A DNA stretch of 64,000 bases from Variovorax paradoxus (GTDB lineage: Bacteria > Pseudomonadota > Gammaproteobacteria > Burkholderiales > Burkholderiaceae_C), in assembly GCF_029919115.1 (NCBI RefSeq), contig NZ_CP123990.1, positions 1,798,001 through 1,862,000 on the forward strand. The letters run 5' to 3'. Shown here piece by piece: positions 1 through 9,294 of the stretch. The notes under the pieces are model-generated. The model was not told where the DNA came from and did not search any database. It saw only the letters and a program-made list of their open reading frames with translations. The stretch's first letter is position 1; each line of letters starts with the position of its first letter. A program made the position numbers and the translations under genes.

Positions 1-630
1 GCACGCCTGGAGCGCTTCATGCAGCTGAGCGCGGACACCAACATGCAAGTGGTGCAGCCGACCACGGCCAGCCAGATCTTCCACGTGCTGCGCCGCCAGA
101 TGGTGCGCAACCTGCGCAAGCCGCTCATCATCCTTACGCCCAAGTCGCTGCTGCGCAACAAGGATGCAACGTCGCCGCTGTCCGAGTTCACCAAGGGCAG
201 CTTCCAGACGGTCATTCCGGACAGCAAGGGCCTGAAGGCAGAGAAGGTCAAGCGCCTGATCGCCTGCTCGGGCAAGGTCTACTACGACCTGTTCAAGAAG
301 CGCGAAGAGCAGGGCAACGAGGACGTGGCGATCATCCGCGTCGAGCAGCTCTACCCGTTCCCGCACAAGGCCTTTGCCGCCGAGATCAAGAAGTACCCGA
401 ATCTCGTCGACGTGGTCTGGTGCCAGGACGAGCCGCAGAACCAGGGCGCCTGGTTCTTCGTGCAGCACTACATCCACGAAAACATGCAGGAAGGCCAGAA
501 GCTCGGCTACTCCGGCCGTGCCGCTTCGGCATCGCCGGCGGTGGGCTACTCGCACCTGCACCAGGAACAGCAGAAGGCGCTCGTCGATGGCGCATTTGGC
601 AAGCTCAAGGGCTTCGTGCTGACCAAGTAA
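1..630 (+). CDS. sucA: 2-oxoglutarate dehydrogenase E1 component, C-terminal part (cut by window start)
   Basis: This is the C-terminal end (209 codons) of the thiamine-diphosphate E1 subunit, which decarboxylates 2-oxoglutarate in the TCA cycle and passes the succinyl group to the E2 lipoyl domain. The frame is open from base 1 and ends at TAA 628-630. Typical E1 C-terminal sequence is seen: the LERFMQL start, [34 protein letters not shown] and [15 protein letters not shown]. sucB and lpdA follow directly on the same strand, which confirms the identity. Only about the last fifth of a protein of roughly 950 residues is visible, so the thiamine-binding part cannot be checked. Confidence 0.97.
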   Translation, partial: ARLERFMQLSADTNMQVVQPTTASQIFHVLRRQMVRNLRKPLIILTPKSLLRNKDATSPLSEFTKGSFQTVIPDSKGLKAEKVKRLIACSGKVYYDLFKKREEQGNEDVAIIRVEQLYPFPHKAFAAEIKKYPNLVDVVWCQDEPQNQGAWFFVQHYIHENMQEGQKLGYSGRAASASPAVGYSHLHQEQQKALVDGAFGKLKGFVLTK

Positions 631-685
631 TCAAGAGCCTTTTTTCACACGAACACCCTCAAGAACAAAACGGAGCTCACTCCAA

Positions 686-1969
686 ATGTCTATCGTAGAA
701 GTCAAAGTCCCCCAGCTTTCCGAATCCGTGGCCGAAGCCACCATGCTCACCTGGAAGAAGAAGGCCGGCGAAGCCGTCGCCGTCGATGAAATCCTGATCG
801 AGATCGAGACCGACAAGGTCGTGCTCGAAGTGCCCGCACCCTCGGCCGGCGTGCTGGCCGAAATCGTCCAGCCCGATGGCGCCACCGTGGTGGCCGACCA
901 GCTCATCGCCAGGATCGACACCGAAGGCAAGGGCGCGGCCGCCGCACCGGCGGCAGCACCCGCCGCCGCAGCCCCGGCGCCCGCCGCAGCCCCGGCGCCC
1001 GCCGCTGCACCGGCCCCCGCAGCCGCTGCCGCAGCCGCCGGCGGCTCGAAGGCCGACGTTGCCATGCCCGCCGCTGCCAAGCTGCTGGCCGACAACAACC
1101 TGAAGACCAGCGACGTGGCCGGTACCGGCAAGGACGGCCGCGTCACCAAGGGCGACGTGCTCGGCGCCGTGGCTTCGGGCGCCAAGCCTGCCGCCACCGT
1201 GGCGGCACCGGCCGCCAAGCCTGCGCTGCCGCAAGTCTCGGCACCCTCTGGCACCGCAGACCTGGGCGAACGCCCCGAGCAGCGCGTGCCGATGAGCCGC
1301 CTGCGCGCCCGCATTGCCGAGCGCCTGCTGCAATCGCAAGCCACCAACGCCATCCTGACGACCTTCAACGAGGTCAACATGGCACCGGTGATGGAACTGC
1401 GCAAGCGCTTCCAGGACAGCTTCACCAAGGAACACGGCGTGAAGCTCGGCTTCATGAGCTTCTTCGTGAAGGCCGCGGTGCATGCGCTGAAGAAGTACCC
1501 GGTGATCAACGCCTCGGTCGACGGCAACGACATCCTGTACCACGGCTACTTCGACATCGGTATTGCTGTCGGTTCGCCGCGCGGCCTGGTGGTGCCCATC
1601 CTGCGCAATGCCGACCAGATGAGCTTTGCCGACATCGAGAAGAAGATTGCCGAATACGGCAAGAAGGCGCAGGACGGCAAGCTCGGCATCGAAGAGATGA
1701 CTGGCGGCACGTTCTCCATCTCGAACGGCGGCACCTTCGGCTCGATGCTATCGACCCCGATCATCAACCCGCCCCAGTCGGCCATCCTCGGCGTGCACGC
1801 CACCAAGGACCGCGCCGTCGTCGAGAACGGCCAGATCGTCATCCGCCCGATGAACTACCTTGCCATGAGCTATGACCACCGCATCATCGACGGCCGCGAA
1901 GCCGTGCTGGGCCTGGTCGCCATGAAGGAGGCGCTGGAAGATCCGTCGCGCCTGCTGTTCGACATCTGA
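686..1969 (+). CDS. sucB: Dihydrolipoyllysine succinyltransferase, E2 of 2-oxoglutarate dehydrogenase
   Basis: E2 core enzyme of 427 residues that moves the succinyl group from lipoamide to CoA. An N-terminal lipoyl domain carries the lipoylated lysine at K44 (motif [10 protein letters not shown]). A flexible Ala/Pro linker of repeated PAPAAA units spans about residues 90-120. A peripheral subunit-binding domain lies near 125-165, followed by the acyltransferase domain. The catalytic motif SYDHRIIDG gives His398 and Asp402. The gene sits 55 bases after sucA, with GGAG upstream of ATG 686, and lpdA starts 13 bases after its stop, so the three form one operon. A single lipoyl domain is normal for SucB. 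Acetyltransferase (PDH E2) is unlikely because of the sucA neighbour. Confidence 0.97.
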   Translation: MSIVEVKVPQLSESVAEATMLTWKKKAGEAVAVDEILIEIETDKVVLEVPAPSAGVLAEIVQPDGATVVADQLIARIDTEGKGAAAAPAAAPAAAAPAPAAAPAPAAAPAPAAAAAAAGGSKADVAMPAAAKLLADNNLKTSDVAGTGKDGRVTKGDVLGAVASGAKPAATVAAPAAKPALPQVSAPSGTADLGERPEQRVPMSRLRARIAERLLQSQATNAILTTFNEVNMAPVMELRKRFQDSFTKEHGVKLGFMSFFVKAAVHALKKYPVINASVDGNDILYHGYFDIGIAVGSPRGLVVPILRNADQMSFADIEKKIAEYGKKAQDGKLGIEEMTGGTFSISNGGTFGSMLSTPIINPPQSAILGVHATKDRAVVENGQIVIRPMNYLAMSYDHRIIDGREAVLGLVAMKEALEDPSRLLFDI

Positions 1970-1982
1970 GGAGACTGATCAG

Positions 1983-3413
1983 ATGGCAAACAAACAATTC
2001 GACGTCATCGTCATCGGCGGCGGCCCCGGCGGCTACATCGCGGCCATTCGCGCCGCGCAACTCGGCTTCAACGTCGCGTGTATCGACGAGTGGAAAAACG
2101 GCAAGGGCGGCCCGGCACCGGGCGGCACCTGCACCAACGTCGGCTGCATTCCGTCGAAGGCGCTGCTGCAATCGTCGGAGCACTTCGAGCAGGCCGGCCA
2201 CCACTTTGCCGACCACGGCATCAAGGTCGAGGGCCTTGGCCTGGACATCGACAAGATGCTGGCCCGCAAGGACCAGGTCGTGAAGCAGAACAACGACGGC
2301 ATCCTGTACCTGTTCAAGAAGAACAAGATCAGCTTCTTCCATGGCCGCGGCTCGTTCGTGAAAACCGACGAAACCGGCTATGAGATCAAGGTGGCGGGCG
2401 CGGCCGAAGAATCGATCAGCGGCAAGCACATCATCGTGGCCACGGGCTCCAACGCCCGCGCATTGCCCGGTACGCCTTTCGACGAGGAGAACATTCTTTC
2501 GAACGACGGCGCGCTGCGCATCGGCGCGGTGCCGAAGAAGCTGGGCCTGATCGGCTCGGGCGTCATCGGCCTGGAAATGGGGTCGGTGTGGCGCCGCCTC
2601 GGTGCCGAAGTCACGGTGCTCGAAGCGCTGCCGACCTTCCTCGGCGCGGTGGACGAGCAGATCGCCAAGGAAGCCAAGAAGGCCTTCGACAAGCAGAAGC
2701 TCAAGATCGAGCTTGGCGTCAAGGTCGGCGAGATCAAGTTGTCGAAGAAGGGCGTGAGCGTTGCCTGGACCAATGCCAAGGGCGAAGCCCAGACGCTGGA
2801 AGTCGACAAGCTGATCGTCTCGATCGGCCGCGTGCCCAACACCATTGGCCTGAACGCCGAAGCCGTGGGCCTGAAGCTGGACGAGCGCGGCGCCATTGCC
2901 GTGGACGACGATTGCAAGACGAGCCTGCCCAACGTGTGGGCCATCGGCGACGTGGTGCGCGGTCCGATGCTCGCGCACAAGGCCGAGGAAGAGGGCGTTG
3001 CCGTGGCGGAGCGCATTGCGGGCCAGCACGGCCACGTCAACTTCAACACGGTTCCGTGGGTCATCTATACCAGCCCCGAGATCGCGTGGGTCGGGCAGAC
3101 CGAGCAGCAGCTCAAGGCCGCGGGCCGCGCCTACAAGGCCGGCACCTTCCCGTTCCTGGCAAACGGCCGCGCACGCGCGCTGGGCGACACGACCGGCATG
3201 GTCAAGTTCCTGGCCGATGCCGCAACCGACGAGATCCTCGGCGTGCACATCGTGGGCCCGCAAGCCAGCGAGCTGATCTCCGAAGCCGTGGTGGCCATGG
3301 AGTTCAAGGCCAGCGCCGAAGACATCGCGCGCATCTGCCACGCGCATCCGTCGCTGTCGGAAGCCACGAAGGAAGCGGCACTTGCCGTGGACAAGCGTAC
3401 GCTGAACTTCTGA
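1983..3413 (+). CDS. lpdA: Dihydrolipoyl dehydrogenase (E3)
   Basis: FAD-dependent E3 subunit of 476 residues that reoxidises dihydrolipoamide with NAD+. The N-terminal FAD motif GGGPGG is at residues 12-17. The redox-active disulfide is C50/C55 ([13 protein letters not shown]). An NAD-binding GSGVIG motif lies mid-protein, and the C-terminal dimer domain supplies the active-site pair His455-Glu460 (HPSLSE). AGGAG is placed 9 bases before ATG 1983. It is the third gene of the sucA-sucB-lpdA operon, so this copy probably serves the 2-oxoglutarate complex. It may also serve pyruvate dehydrogenase or glycine cleavage if no other copy exists; that cannot be seen here. Confidence 0.97.
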   Translation: MANKQFDVIVIGGGPGGYIAAIRAAQLGFNVACIDEWKNGKGGPAPGGTCTNVGCIPSKALLQSSEHFEQAGHHFADHGIKVEGLGLDIDKMLARKDQVVKQNNDGILYLFKKNKISFFHGRGSFVKTDETGYEIKVAGAAEESISGKHIIVATGSNARALPGTPFDEENILSNDGALRIGAVPKKLGLIGSGVIGLEMGSVWRRLGAEVTVLEALPTFLGAVDEQIAKEAKKAFDKQKLKIELGVKVGEIKLSKKGVSVAWTNAKGEAQTLEVDKLIVSIGRVPNTIGLNAEAVGLKLDERGAIAVDDDCKTSLPNVWAIGDVVRGPMLAHKAEEEGVAVAERIAGQHGHVNFNTVPWVIYTSPEIAWVGQTEQQLKAAGRAYKAGTFPFLANGRARALGDTTGMVKFLADAATDEILGVHIVGPQASELISEAVVAMEFKASAEDIARICHAHPSLSEATKEAALAVDKRTLNF

Positions 3414-3417
3414 TCCA

Positions 3418-4518
3418 TTGACCAGCGTCAAAGAGGCCTATGAGGCGGAACTCGCGGTGCGCGGGTTCCAGAGCGATCCCGCGCAACTGCGTGCCGTGGA
3501 GGCGCTGGATCGCTGCGCGCGGGAGTGGGCCGGCTACAAGGCCCAGCGCTCCAACGCACTGAAGAAGTTCATCAACCGGCCGGAGCTCCCGCGCGGCGTC
3601 TACATGTATGGCGGCGTCGGGCGGGGCAAGAGCTTCCTGATGGACTTGTTCTTCAACGCCGTGCCGCTCAGGCGCAAGACGCGCCTGCACTTTCACGAGT
3701 TCATGCGCGAGGTGCACCGCGAGTTGCGCGAGTTGCAGGGCACGGTCAATCCGCTCGATGAGCTTGGGTTGCGCATTTCCAAGCGCTACAAGCTGATCTG
3801 CTTCGACGAGTTCCACGTGGCGGACATCACCGATGCGATGATTCTTCATCGGCTGCTGGTGTCGCTGTTCGAGAACGGCGTGGGCTTTGTCACCACCTCC
3901 AATTTCAGGCCCGACGACCTGTACCCGGGCGGGCTGCATCGCGACCGCATCCTGCCAGCGATTGCATTGCTGAACGAAAAGCTCGAAGTATTGAGCGTGG
4001 ACAACGGCACCGACTACCGGCGCCGCACACTCGAGCAATTGCGCATGTACCTCACGCCCAACGATGCGGCGGCCGAGAAGGAAATGCGCAAGGCTTTCGA
4101 CAAGCTGGCCGAAACGGCCGACGAAAACCCGGTCCTGCACATCGAGCAGCGCGAGATCCGCGCACGGCGCAAGGCGGGCGGTGTGGTCTGGTTCGACTTC
4201 AAGACGCTGTGCGGCGGGCCGCGCTCGCAGAACGACTACCTCGAAATTGCCAGCCAGTTCCACACGGTGCTGCTCTCCGACGTGCCGCACATGCCGGTGC
4301 GCATGGCTTCCGAAGCACGCCGTTTCACCTGGCTCGTCGACGTCTTGTACGACCGGCGTGTCAAGCTCATCATGTCGGCTGAGGTGGCGCCGGAGGCGTT
4401 GTATACCGAGGGGCCGCTGGCGCATGAATTTCCGCGCACGGTTTCCAGGCTCACCGAAATGCAATCGAGCGAATTCCTCTCGCTGGAGCGCCGGATCGTC
4501 GACACTCGACTGACATGA
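3418..4518 (+). CDS. zapE: Cell division protein ZapE, AFG1-like AAA ATPase
   Basis: Predicted 366-residue P-loop ATPase of the AFG1/ZapE family. In E. coli ZapE joins the division ring late and destabilises FtsZ filaments; the mitochondrial homologue AFG1 (LACE1) works in protein quality control. Walker A GGVGRGKS is at residues 65-72 and Walker B ICFDEFHV ends near 130-134, as in the family. The likely start is TTG 3418, only 4 bases after the lpdA stop, and no clear ribosome binding site is visible. Translation may therefore be coupled to lpdA. The stop overlaps the next ATG by 4 bases (ATGA). Function is inferred from the family. Confidence 0.93.
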   Translation: MTSVKEAYEAELAVRGFQSDPAQLRAVEALDRCAREWAGYKAQRSNALKKFINRPELPRGVYMYGGVGRGKSFLMDLFFNAVPLRRKTRLHFHEFMREVHRELRELQGTVNPLDELGLRISKRYKLICFDEFHVADITDAMILHRLLVSLFENGVGFVTTSNFRPDDLYPGGLHRDRILPAIALLNEKLEVLSVDNGTDYRRRTLEQLRMYLTPNDAAAEKEMRKAFDKLAETADENPVLHIEQREIRARRKAGGVVWFDFKTLCGGPRSQNDYLEIASQFHTVLLSDVPHMPVRMASEARRFTWLVDVLYDRRVKLIMSAEVAPEALYTEGPLAHEFPRTVSRLTEMQSSEFLSLERRIVDTRLT

Positions 4519-5189
4519 AAAATATCGTTTTCGCCGTGCTGATGACCTTGGGCAGCCTGCCGGTCTGGGCTCAGTCCAATGCGGCCGCAGGCACCGCCGA
4601 CTTCGAAGCCGAACGCAGCAGGCTGACGGCCGAACGCGCCGCCATCGAGGCGCGATTCGAGAAGGAGCGCGCCGCCTGCTACCAGAAGTTCGCGGTCGAA
4701 GATTGCCTGCGCGACAGCCGCAGGCGCCGCCGCACCGAAACCGATCACATCAAGCGCCAGGAAACGGCCATCAACGACATCGAGCGCCAGCGGCGCGGCG
4801 CGGCCGAGCTCGAGAAGCTAGATCAAAAGGCCGCCACGCGGCGCCCGCAAGACACGCCCGAGAAGCAGGACGAGTCGCGCCAGGCGCAGAAAGACCGCGA
4901 GCAGCGCGCTGCCGATCACGCGGCAAGCCGTGCCGCCACCGCTGCCGAAGCCGACGAGCGCCGGCGCCAGCTCGAGGCCAAGCAAAGGGCAAACGCCGAA
5001 GAGCAGGCCAAGGCCGCGCAGCGCCGCGCCGAAGCGCCGGCTGAAGTCCAACGCTTCGAGAGCAAGCAGCAGAAGGCGGCGGAGCGCCGGGCCAGCCGCG
5101 AACGGCAGAACGCCGATCGCAGCAAGCCGCGCGGGGCGCCGCTGCCCCCGGCGCCGCCGGCAGCGCCGGCGTCATCGCCCGCCCGTTAG
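4515..5189 (+). CDS. Hypothetical exported coiled-coil protein
   Basis: A 224-residue protein I cannot assign to a named family. Residues 1-20 form a clear Sec signal peptide (MKNIVFAVLMTLGSLPVWAQ), so the mature protein should be periplasmic. The rest is highly charged and rich in Glu, Arg, Ala and Gln, with heptad-like stretches of about 45-200 that suggest a long coiled coil, and it ends in a Pro/Ala tail. Two cysteines near residues 56 and 63 flank the signal side of the coil. The ATG overlaps the zapE stop by 4 bases, so it is probably co-translated with zapE. Codon use fits the surrounding genome. The function is unknown. Confidence 0.8.
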   Translation: MKNIVFAVLMTLGSLPVWAQSNAAAGTADFEAERSRLTAERAAIEARFEKERAACYQKFAVEDCLRDSRRRRRTETDHIKRQETAINDIERQRRGAAELEKLDQKAATRRPQDTPEKQDESRQAQKDREQRAADHAASRAATAAEADERRRQLEAKQRANAEEQAKAAQRRAEAPAEVQRFESKQQKAAERRASRERQNADRSKPRGAPLPPAPPAAPASSPAR

Positions 5190-5241
5190 GCGCTGGAGGT
5201 CCTGCGCCGCAAAGCGCCGGGTCGCACAGCGTCGTTGGTGC

Positions 5242-6012
5242 TCAGACTTCTGCCGGAAGCGCTTCGAGCTTCAATACCGCAATGGAGATGTTGTCGCCGG
5301 TGCCGCGGGCGCGGCGCCGCGCCTCGCCCACCAGGATTTCAACCGCGTCGCGCGGCTGCTCCGAATACAACACGCTGGCCAGCTCCTCGGGGCTGAAGTA
5401 GTGCCAGAGCCCATCGCTGCATGCCATGAGCAGGTCGCCGGGCTGCATGGCCGGAATGTAGTGGGGCTCGACCGGCGGCGGGGTCGTCGTCATGCCGAGG
5501 CAGCCCAGGAGAATGTTGCCCTTGGGATGGACATTGGCCTCGGCCTCGCTGATCTCGCCGCGGTCGACGAGCACCTGCACATAGGAGTGATCGCGCGTGC
5601 GCGTGACGAGCTCGCCGTCCTGGAAGTGATAGATGCGGGAGTCGCCGGCATGGATCCAGGCGCAGTCGCCCTTGGGGTTCATGAGAAAGGCCGCCAGTGT
5701 GCTGTGCGGCTCCTGCTCGCTCGACAGGGCAGTGAGCTTGATCACCGTATGCGCGTCTTCGAGCAGCTGCCGCAGCACCGCCGTGGAGCTGTCTCGATCA
5801 GGGTGATAGCGGGTGAAAAGCTGGCGTGCCGTCATCAGCACCTGGTCGGAGGCCTTGCGTCCGCCGCTGCGCCCGCCCATGCCGTCGGCCACCACGCCCA
5901 GCATGCAGCCCGGCGCGCGCGGATGGCTCATCATCAGCACCTGGTCCTGCTGGTAGGGGCGGTCTCCCTTGTGGAGGCCGGTTGCGGCGGCAAGTCGAAA
6001 GCCTAGGGTCAT
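5242..6012 (-). CDS. PP2C-family protein serine/threonine phosphatase
   Basis: A 256-residue single-domain metal-dependent protein phosphatase of the PP2C (PPM) family. Metal and phosphate motifs appear in order: GDRPYQQDQ near the N-terminus, VADGMGG near residues 41-47, AGDSRIY in the middle, CSDGLW and GDNIS near the C-terminus. These supply the Asp residues that bind two Mn/Mg ions. No partner Ser/Thr kinase is adjacent, so its substrate is unknown. Bacterial relatives include Stp1-type and type VI secretion PppA phosphatases, but no secretion genes are nearby. It is convergent with the preceding gene and transcribed away from the DUF465 gene. Confidence 0.93.
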   Translation of the reverse strand: MTLGFRLAAATGLHKGDRPYQQDQVLMMSHPRAPGCMLGVVADGMGGRSGGRKASDQVLMTARQLFTRYHPDRDSSTAVLRQLLEDAHTVIKLTALSSEQEPHSTLAAFLMNPKGDCAWIHAGDSRIYHFQDGELVTRTRDHSYVQVLVDRGEISEAEANVHPKGNILLGCLGMTTTPPPVEPHYIPAMQPGDLLMACSDGLWHYFSPEELASVLYSEQPRDAVEILVGEARRRARGTGDNISIAVLKLEALPAEV

Positions 6013-6083
6013 GAGCGCAATGCGCCAATGGCGCGCTTTCCGTTTGTGTCTTCTCGTGAATTCGTGTCAGGACGTATTATCGA

Positions 6084-6326
6084 GTGAACACGAGTGCGCG
6101 CGGAATACGCGCATCGCCAACGTTGGACTCCAATCTCCATTCCCTTTCCCGCCAATTGATCGAGTTGCGCATCGAACATGCCGACCTTGATGCCACCATC
6201 GACCGCCTGGCCGAGGCCTTGCCGCAGGACGAACTGCTGCTGCGGCGCCTGAAGAAGCGCCGCCTCGGGCTGCGCGACCAGATCGTGCGGCTCGAAAACC
6301 TGCTCGATCCGAGAGAACCCGCGTGA
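6084..6326 (+). CDS. Small DUF465 (YdcH-family) protein
   Basis: A short, highly charged helical protein (80 residues from GTG 6084). The core SLSRQLIELRIEHADLD followed by LKKRRLGLRDQIVRLE matches the YdcH/DUF465 family, which is built of two helices and has no assigned function. TTG 6123 would give a 67-residue form that begins directly at the conserved part. A TATTAT box at 6075-6080 lies only 4 bases before GTG 6084; if it is a real -10, the TTG start would be correct. The stop overlaps the helicase GTG by 4 bases, so the two genes are probably co-translated. Confidence 0.8.
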   Translation: MNTSARGIRASPTLDSNLHSLSRQLIELRIEHADLDATIDRLAEALPQDELLLRRLKKRRLGLRDQIVRLENLLDPREPA

Positions 6327-8389
6327 CCGACACACTCGAGAACAAGGTGCGCGACGCCTTCGCGCACGGCGGTGCGCTTTCCCGTGCTGCCGAGCAGTTT
6401 CGCGAACGCTCGGGGCAAACCGAAATGGCGCTGGCCGTGGCACGCACCATCGAAGACGGCGGCGTGCTGGTGGTGGAGGCCGGCACCGGCGTGGGCAAGA
6501 CCTTCTCGTATCTCGTGCCGGCGTTGCTGAGCGGTGAGCGCGTGCTGCTGTCGACTGCCACCAAGACATTGCAGGACCAGCTCTTCGGCCGCGATTTGCC
6601 GCGCCTGGTAGAGGCACTCGAACTGCCGGTGCGAACAGCACTGCTCAAGGGGCGCGCAAGCTATTTGTGCCTGCACCGGCTCGACCTTGCGCGGCACGAT
6701 GCCTCGCTGCCCGAGCGAGGCAGCCTGCGAACGCTCGCGAAGATCGAGCAATGGTCCAAGGCCACCCGAACGGGCGACCTGGCCGAGCTTCCCGGTCTGG
6801 ACGAGCGCTCGCCGCTTATCCCGCTGATCACTTCCACGCGCGAGAACTGCCTGGGCGCGCAGTGTCCGCAGTTCAAGCCCTGCCACGTCAACCTCGCACG
6901 GCGCGAGGCGCTGGCAGCCGATGTGGTGGTCATCAACCACCACTTGTTCTTTGCGGATCTCGCAGTGCGCGAAACCGGCATGGCGGAGCTGCTGCCCACC
7001 GTGAGCGTCGTCGTGTTCGACGAGGCCCACCAGCTCAACGAGACCGGTGTGCAGTTTCTCGGGGCGCAACTCGGCAGCGGCCAGGCGCTCGATTTCGCGC
7101 GCGATCTGCTTGGCGCGGGCCTCCAGCATGCGCGCGGACTGGTCGACTGGCAGCAGCTGGCGGCGGCCGTCGAGCGCGCGGCGCGCGAATTGCGTCTTGC
7201 GGTCGGCAAGCAGTGGCCCGGCACCAAGCTGCGCTGGGTGGGGCCCGCGCCTGAAGGCATCGATCCCGGCATCTGGCAGGGCGCGCTCGACGACTTCCAG
7301 CATGCATTCGAAATGGCGGCCGAAGGGCTCGATACCGTCAGCGAGATATCGCCCGACTTCGTGCGCCTGTACGAGCGGGCGCAGCAACTCGCCAAGCGCG
7401 CTGCGCGTTTCGCGCTGCCTTGCGAGGTCGAGTCGGTGCGCTGGGTCGACGTAGGCACGCAATTGCGCCTGGTCGAATCGCCGCTCGACATTGCCGAGGC
7501 AATGCGCACGCGCGTGCTCAAGATCAGCCATGGCGAGCCTGAACTCGATGCCTACGGCGAAGAACAGGAGGACAGCCGCCCGGCGCCGGAAGACAGCGGG
7601 CGCGCCTGGATCTTCACTTCCGCCACGCTGGGCGGCGAGCCCACGCTGCGCTGGTTCACCGAGCCGTGCGGCCTGGGCGATGCCGAGGTGCTGCGCGTGC
7701 AGAGCCCGTTCGACTACGCCGCGCAGGCGGGGCTTTATGTGCCGCGAGCCTTTCCAAAACCCAACGATGCCTCTCACAGCGCGCGCGTTGCGCAACTGGC
7801 CGCGCGCGGCGCCAGCGAACTCGGCGGCCGCACGCTGGTGTTGACGACCACGCTGCGTGCATTGCGCGCCATCGGCGACGAAATGAAGCAGCAGTTCGAA
7901 CGGCTGGAAGCCGACGTGCGGCCAGAGGTGCTGGTGCAGGGCGAACTGCCCAAGCGCGTGCTCATGGACCGCTTCCGCGAAGGTGCGGAAGGCGGCCGCG
8001 CCGGTTGCGTACTGGTTGCATCCGCATCGTTCTGGGAGGGCTTCGACGCGCCGGGCGACGCACTGCAACTGGTGGTGATCGATAAGCTGCCGTTTCCTCC
8101 ACCCAACGATCCATTGGTCGAAGCGCGCTCGCAGCGGCTCGAAGCCCAGGGCCGCAGTTCGTTCAGCGACTATTCCCTGCCCGAGGCGGCCGTGGCGCTG
8201 AAGCAGGGCGCCGGGCGGCTGATTCGCCGCGAAACCGATTGCGGGGTGCTTGCGATCTGCGACACCCGCCTGGTGGCCATGGGCTACGGACGGCGGTTGT
8301 TGTCCGCGCTGCCCCCGATGCGGAGACTGGAGAGCGAAGCTGATTTCGAGGCGGCCATCAGCGACCTGAAGAATTCGCTCTCAGCCTGA
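6323..8389 (+). CDS. ATP-dependent DNA helicase, DinG/YoaA (XPD-like) family
   Basis: An SF2 iron-sulfur helicase of 688 residues. Walker A EAGTGVGKT ends at residue 60 and the DEAH box is at 233-236 (VVFDEAHQLNE). Four cysteines, C116, C176, C181 and C187, lie between these motifs at the spacing expected for the XPD-type [4Fe-4S] cluster. Late motifs include SASFWEGFDAPGD and the Q-x-GR-like KQGAGRLIRRETD. Family members unwind 5'-to-3' and act in repair and in resolving R-loops or stalled forks. The start is GTG 6323, overlapping the previous stop. Length fits YoaA or DinG; without alignment I do not choose between them. Confidence 0.94.
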   Translation: MTDTLENKVRDAFAHGGALSRAAEQFRERSGQTEMALAVARTIEDGGVLVVEAGTGVGKTFSYLVPALLSGERVLLSTATKTLQDQLFGRDLPRLVEALELPVRTALLKGRASYLCLHRLDLARHDASLPERGSLRTLAKIEQWSKATRTGDLAELPGLDERSPLIPLITSTRENCLGAQCPQFKPCHVNLARREALAADVVVINHHLFFADLAVRETGMAELLPTVSVVVFDEAHQLNETGVQFLGAQLGSGQALDFARDLLGAGLQHARGLVDWQQLAAAVERAARELRLAVGKQWPGTKLRWVGPAPEGIDPGIWQGALDDFQHAFEMAAEGLDTVSEISPDFVRLYERAQQLAKRAARFALPCEVESVRWVDVGTQLRLVESPLDIAEAMRTRVLKISHGEPELDAYGEEQEDSRPAPEDSGRAWIFTSATLGGEPTLRWFTEPCGLGDAEVLRVQSPFDYAAQAGLYVPRAFPKPNDASHSARVAQLAARGASELGGRTLVLTTTLRALRAIGDEMKQQFERLEADVRPEVLVQGELPKRVLMDRFREGAEGGRAGCVLVASASFWEGFDAPGDALQLVVIDKLPFPPPNDPLVEARSQRLEAQGRSSFSDYSLPEAAVALKQGAGRLIRRETDCGVLAICDTRLVAMGYGRRLLSALPPMRRLESEADFEAAISDLKNSLSA

Positions 8390-8439
8390 ATAGGCACAAG
8401 GCTGGGACAGGGCACCGCGCGCTCTTGGCAGACGAAAAA

Positions 8440-8457
8440 AAAGCCCCGAAGGGCTTT
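8440..8457. terminator. Bidirectional hairpin terminator between helicase and bamD
   Basis: A 7-base stem (AAAGCCC / GGGCTTT) with loop CGAA, preceded by an A-run (8435-8442) and followed by a T-rich stretch. It lies between the convergent ends of the helicase gene (8389) and bamD (8471), so it can stop transcription from both sides. Confidence 0.8.
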
Positions 8458-8470
8458 GTTCTTTATCGAA

Positions 8471-9280
8471 TTACCAGACCTTCCACCACGGGTCGTCCTT
8501 GCCCTTGAAGCCGCGGGCGAGGTACTCGCTTTGCGGATAGTTGGTGGTCAGCACGCGCTGGGCGTCGTCGCGCAGGTCCTTCATGCCGAGTGCGTCGTAG
8601 GAGCGAACGATGATGTACAGCGCTTCTTCGAGTGCGGGCACTTCGCGGTAGTCGGACAGCGCAAGCTGCGCCCGGTTGATGGCCGCGAGGTACGCGCCGC
8701 GCGAGTAGTAGTAGCGTGCGACGTGCACTTCGTACTGCGCGAGCGAGTTCACGATGTAGTTCATGCGCTGGCGCGCGTCAGGGGCATAGCGCGACGCGGG
8801 GAAGCGCGTCACGAGCTCCTTGAACGATTCGAAGGATTCCTTGGCCGCCTTCTGATCGCGTTCGGAAAGGTCTTGCCGCGTCAGGAACGCGAACATGCCG
8901 AGGTCATCGTTGAAGTTGATCACGCCCTTGAGGTACAGCGCGTAGTCGAGCGCCGGGCTCGCCGGGTGCAGCTTCATGAAGCGGTCGAGCGTGGAAACGG
9001 CGGCGGCCTTTTCGCCGGCCTTGTATTGCGCGTAGGCCTTCTCGAGCTGGGCCTGCTGTGCGAGCGGCGTGCCGGCGGCGCGGCCTTCGAGCTTCTCGTA
9101 CAGGGGCACGGCCTTGTCGTAGGCACCGGAGCCGGCTTCGTCCTTGGCTTCGGCGTAAATACGGTTGGGGCTCCAGCTCGCCGTCTTGTCGGCGGTGGGG
9201 GTGGAGGAGCAGCCGGCTGCAAGCAGCGCTGCTGCGCTGAGCGCGATCCAGGAGGGGACCGATAATTTGGCGCGAAACAT
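8471..9280 (-). CDS. bamD: Outer membrane assembly lipoprotein BamD
   Basis: A 269-residue lipoprotein of the BAM complex, which inserts beta-barrel proteins into the outer membrane. The lipobox LAAGC places the lipidated cysteine at residue 24. The mature part contains tetratricopeptide-like repeats, including NRIYAEAKDEAGSGAYDKA and FKELVTRFPASRYAPDARQRM, typical of BamD/ComL. ATG 9280 is chosen over an upstream in-frame ATG at 9313 because the signal peptide MFRAKLSVPSW starts there. A TATAAT box lies just upstream at 9318-9313. The gene is divergent from rluD. bamB also occurs in this window at 20033, but as part of a different operon. Confidence 0.95.
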   Translation of the reverse strand: MFRAKLSVPSWIALSAAALLAAGCSSTPTADKTASWSPNRIYAEAKDEAGSGAYDKAVPLYEKLEGRAAGTPLAQQAQLEKAYAQYKAGEKAAAVSTLDRFMKLHPASPALDYALYLKGVINFNDDLGMFAFLTRQDLSERDQKAAKESFESFKELVTRFPASRYAPDARQRMNYIVNSLAQYEVHVARYYYSRGAYLAAINRAQLALSDYREVPALEEALYIIVRSYDALGMKDLRDDAQRVLTTNYPQSEYLARGFKGKDDPWWKVW

Positions 9281-9294
9281 CACATACGGCTTTC

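Noticed and set aside
950..1050. Repeated Pro/Ala codons in sucB as a functional DNA repeat
   Set aside because: This is the normal flexible linker after the lipoyl domain of E2 proteins; the DNA repeat is only a result of the protein repeat.
6077..8068. A 660-codon minus-strand open frame opposite the helicase gene
   Set aside because: The helicase has all catalytic motifs on the plus strand, so the opposite frame is a by-product of base composition.
5242..8389. PP2C phosphatase, small helical protein and helicase as a possible defence island
   Set aside because: The helicase has the four cysteines and motifs of the housekeeping XPD-like family, the small protein is a common DUF465 member, and no nuclease, sensor or mobile-element gene is near.
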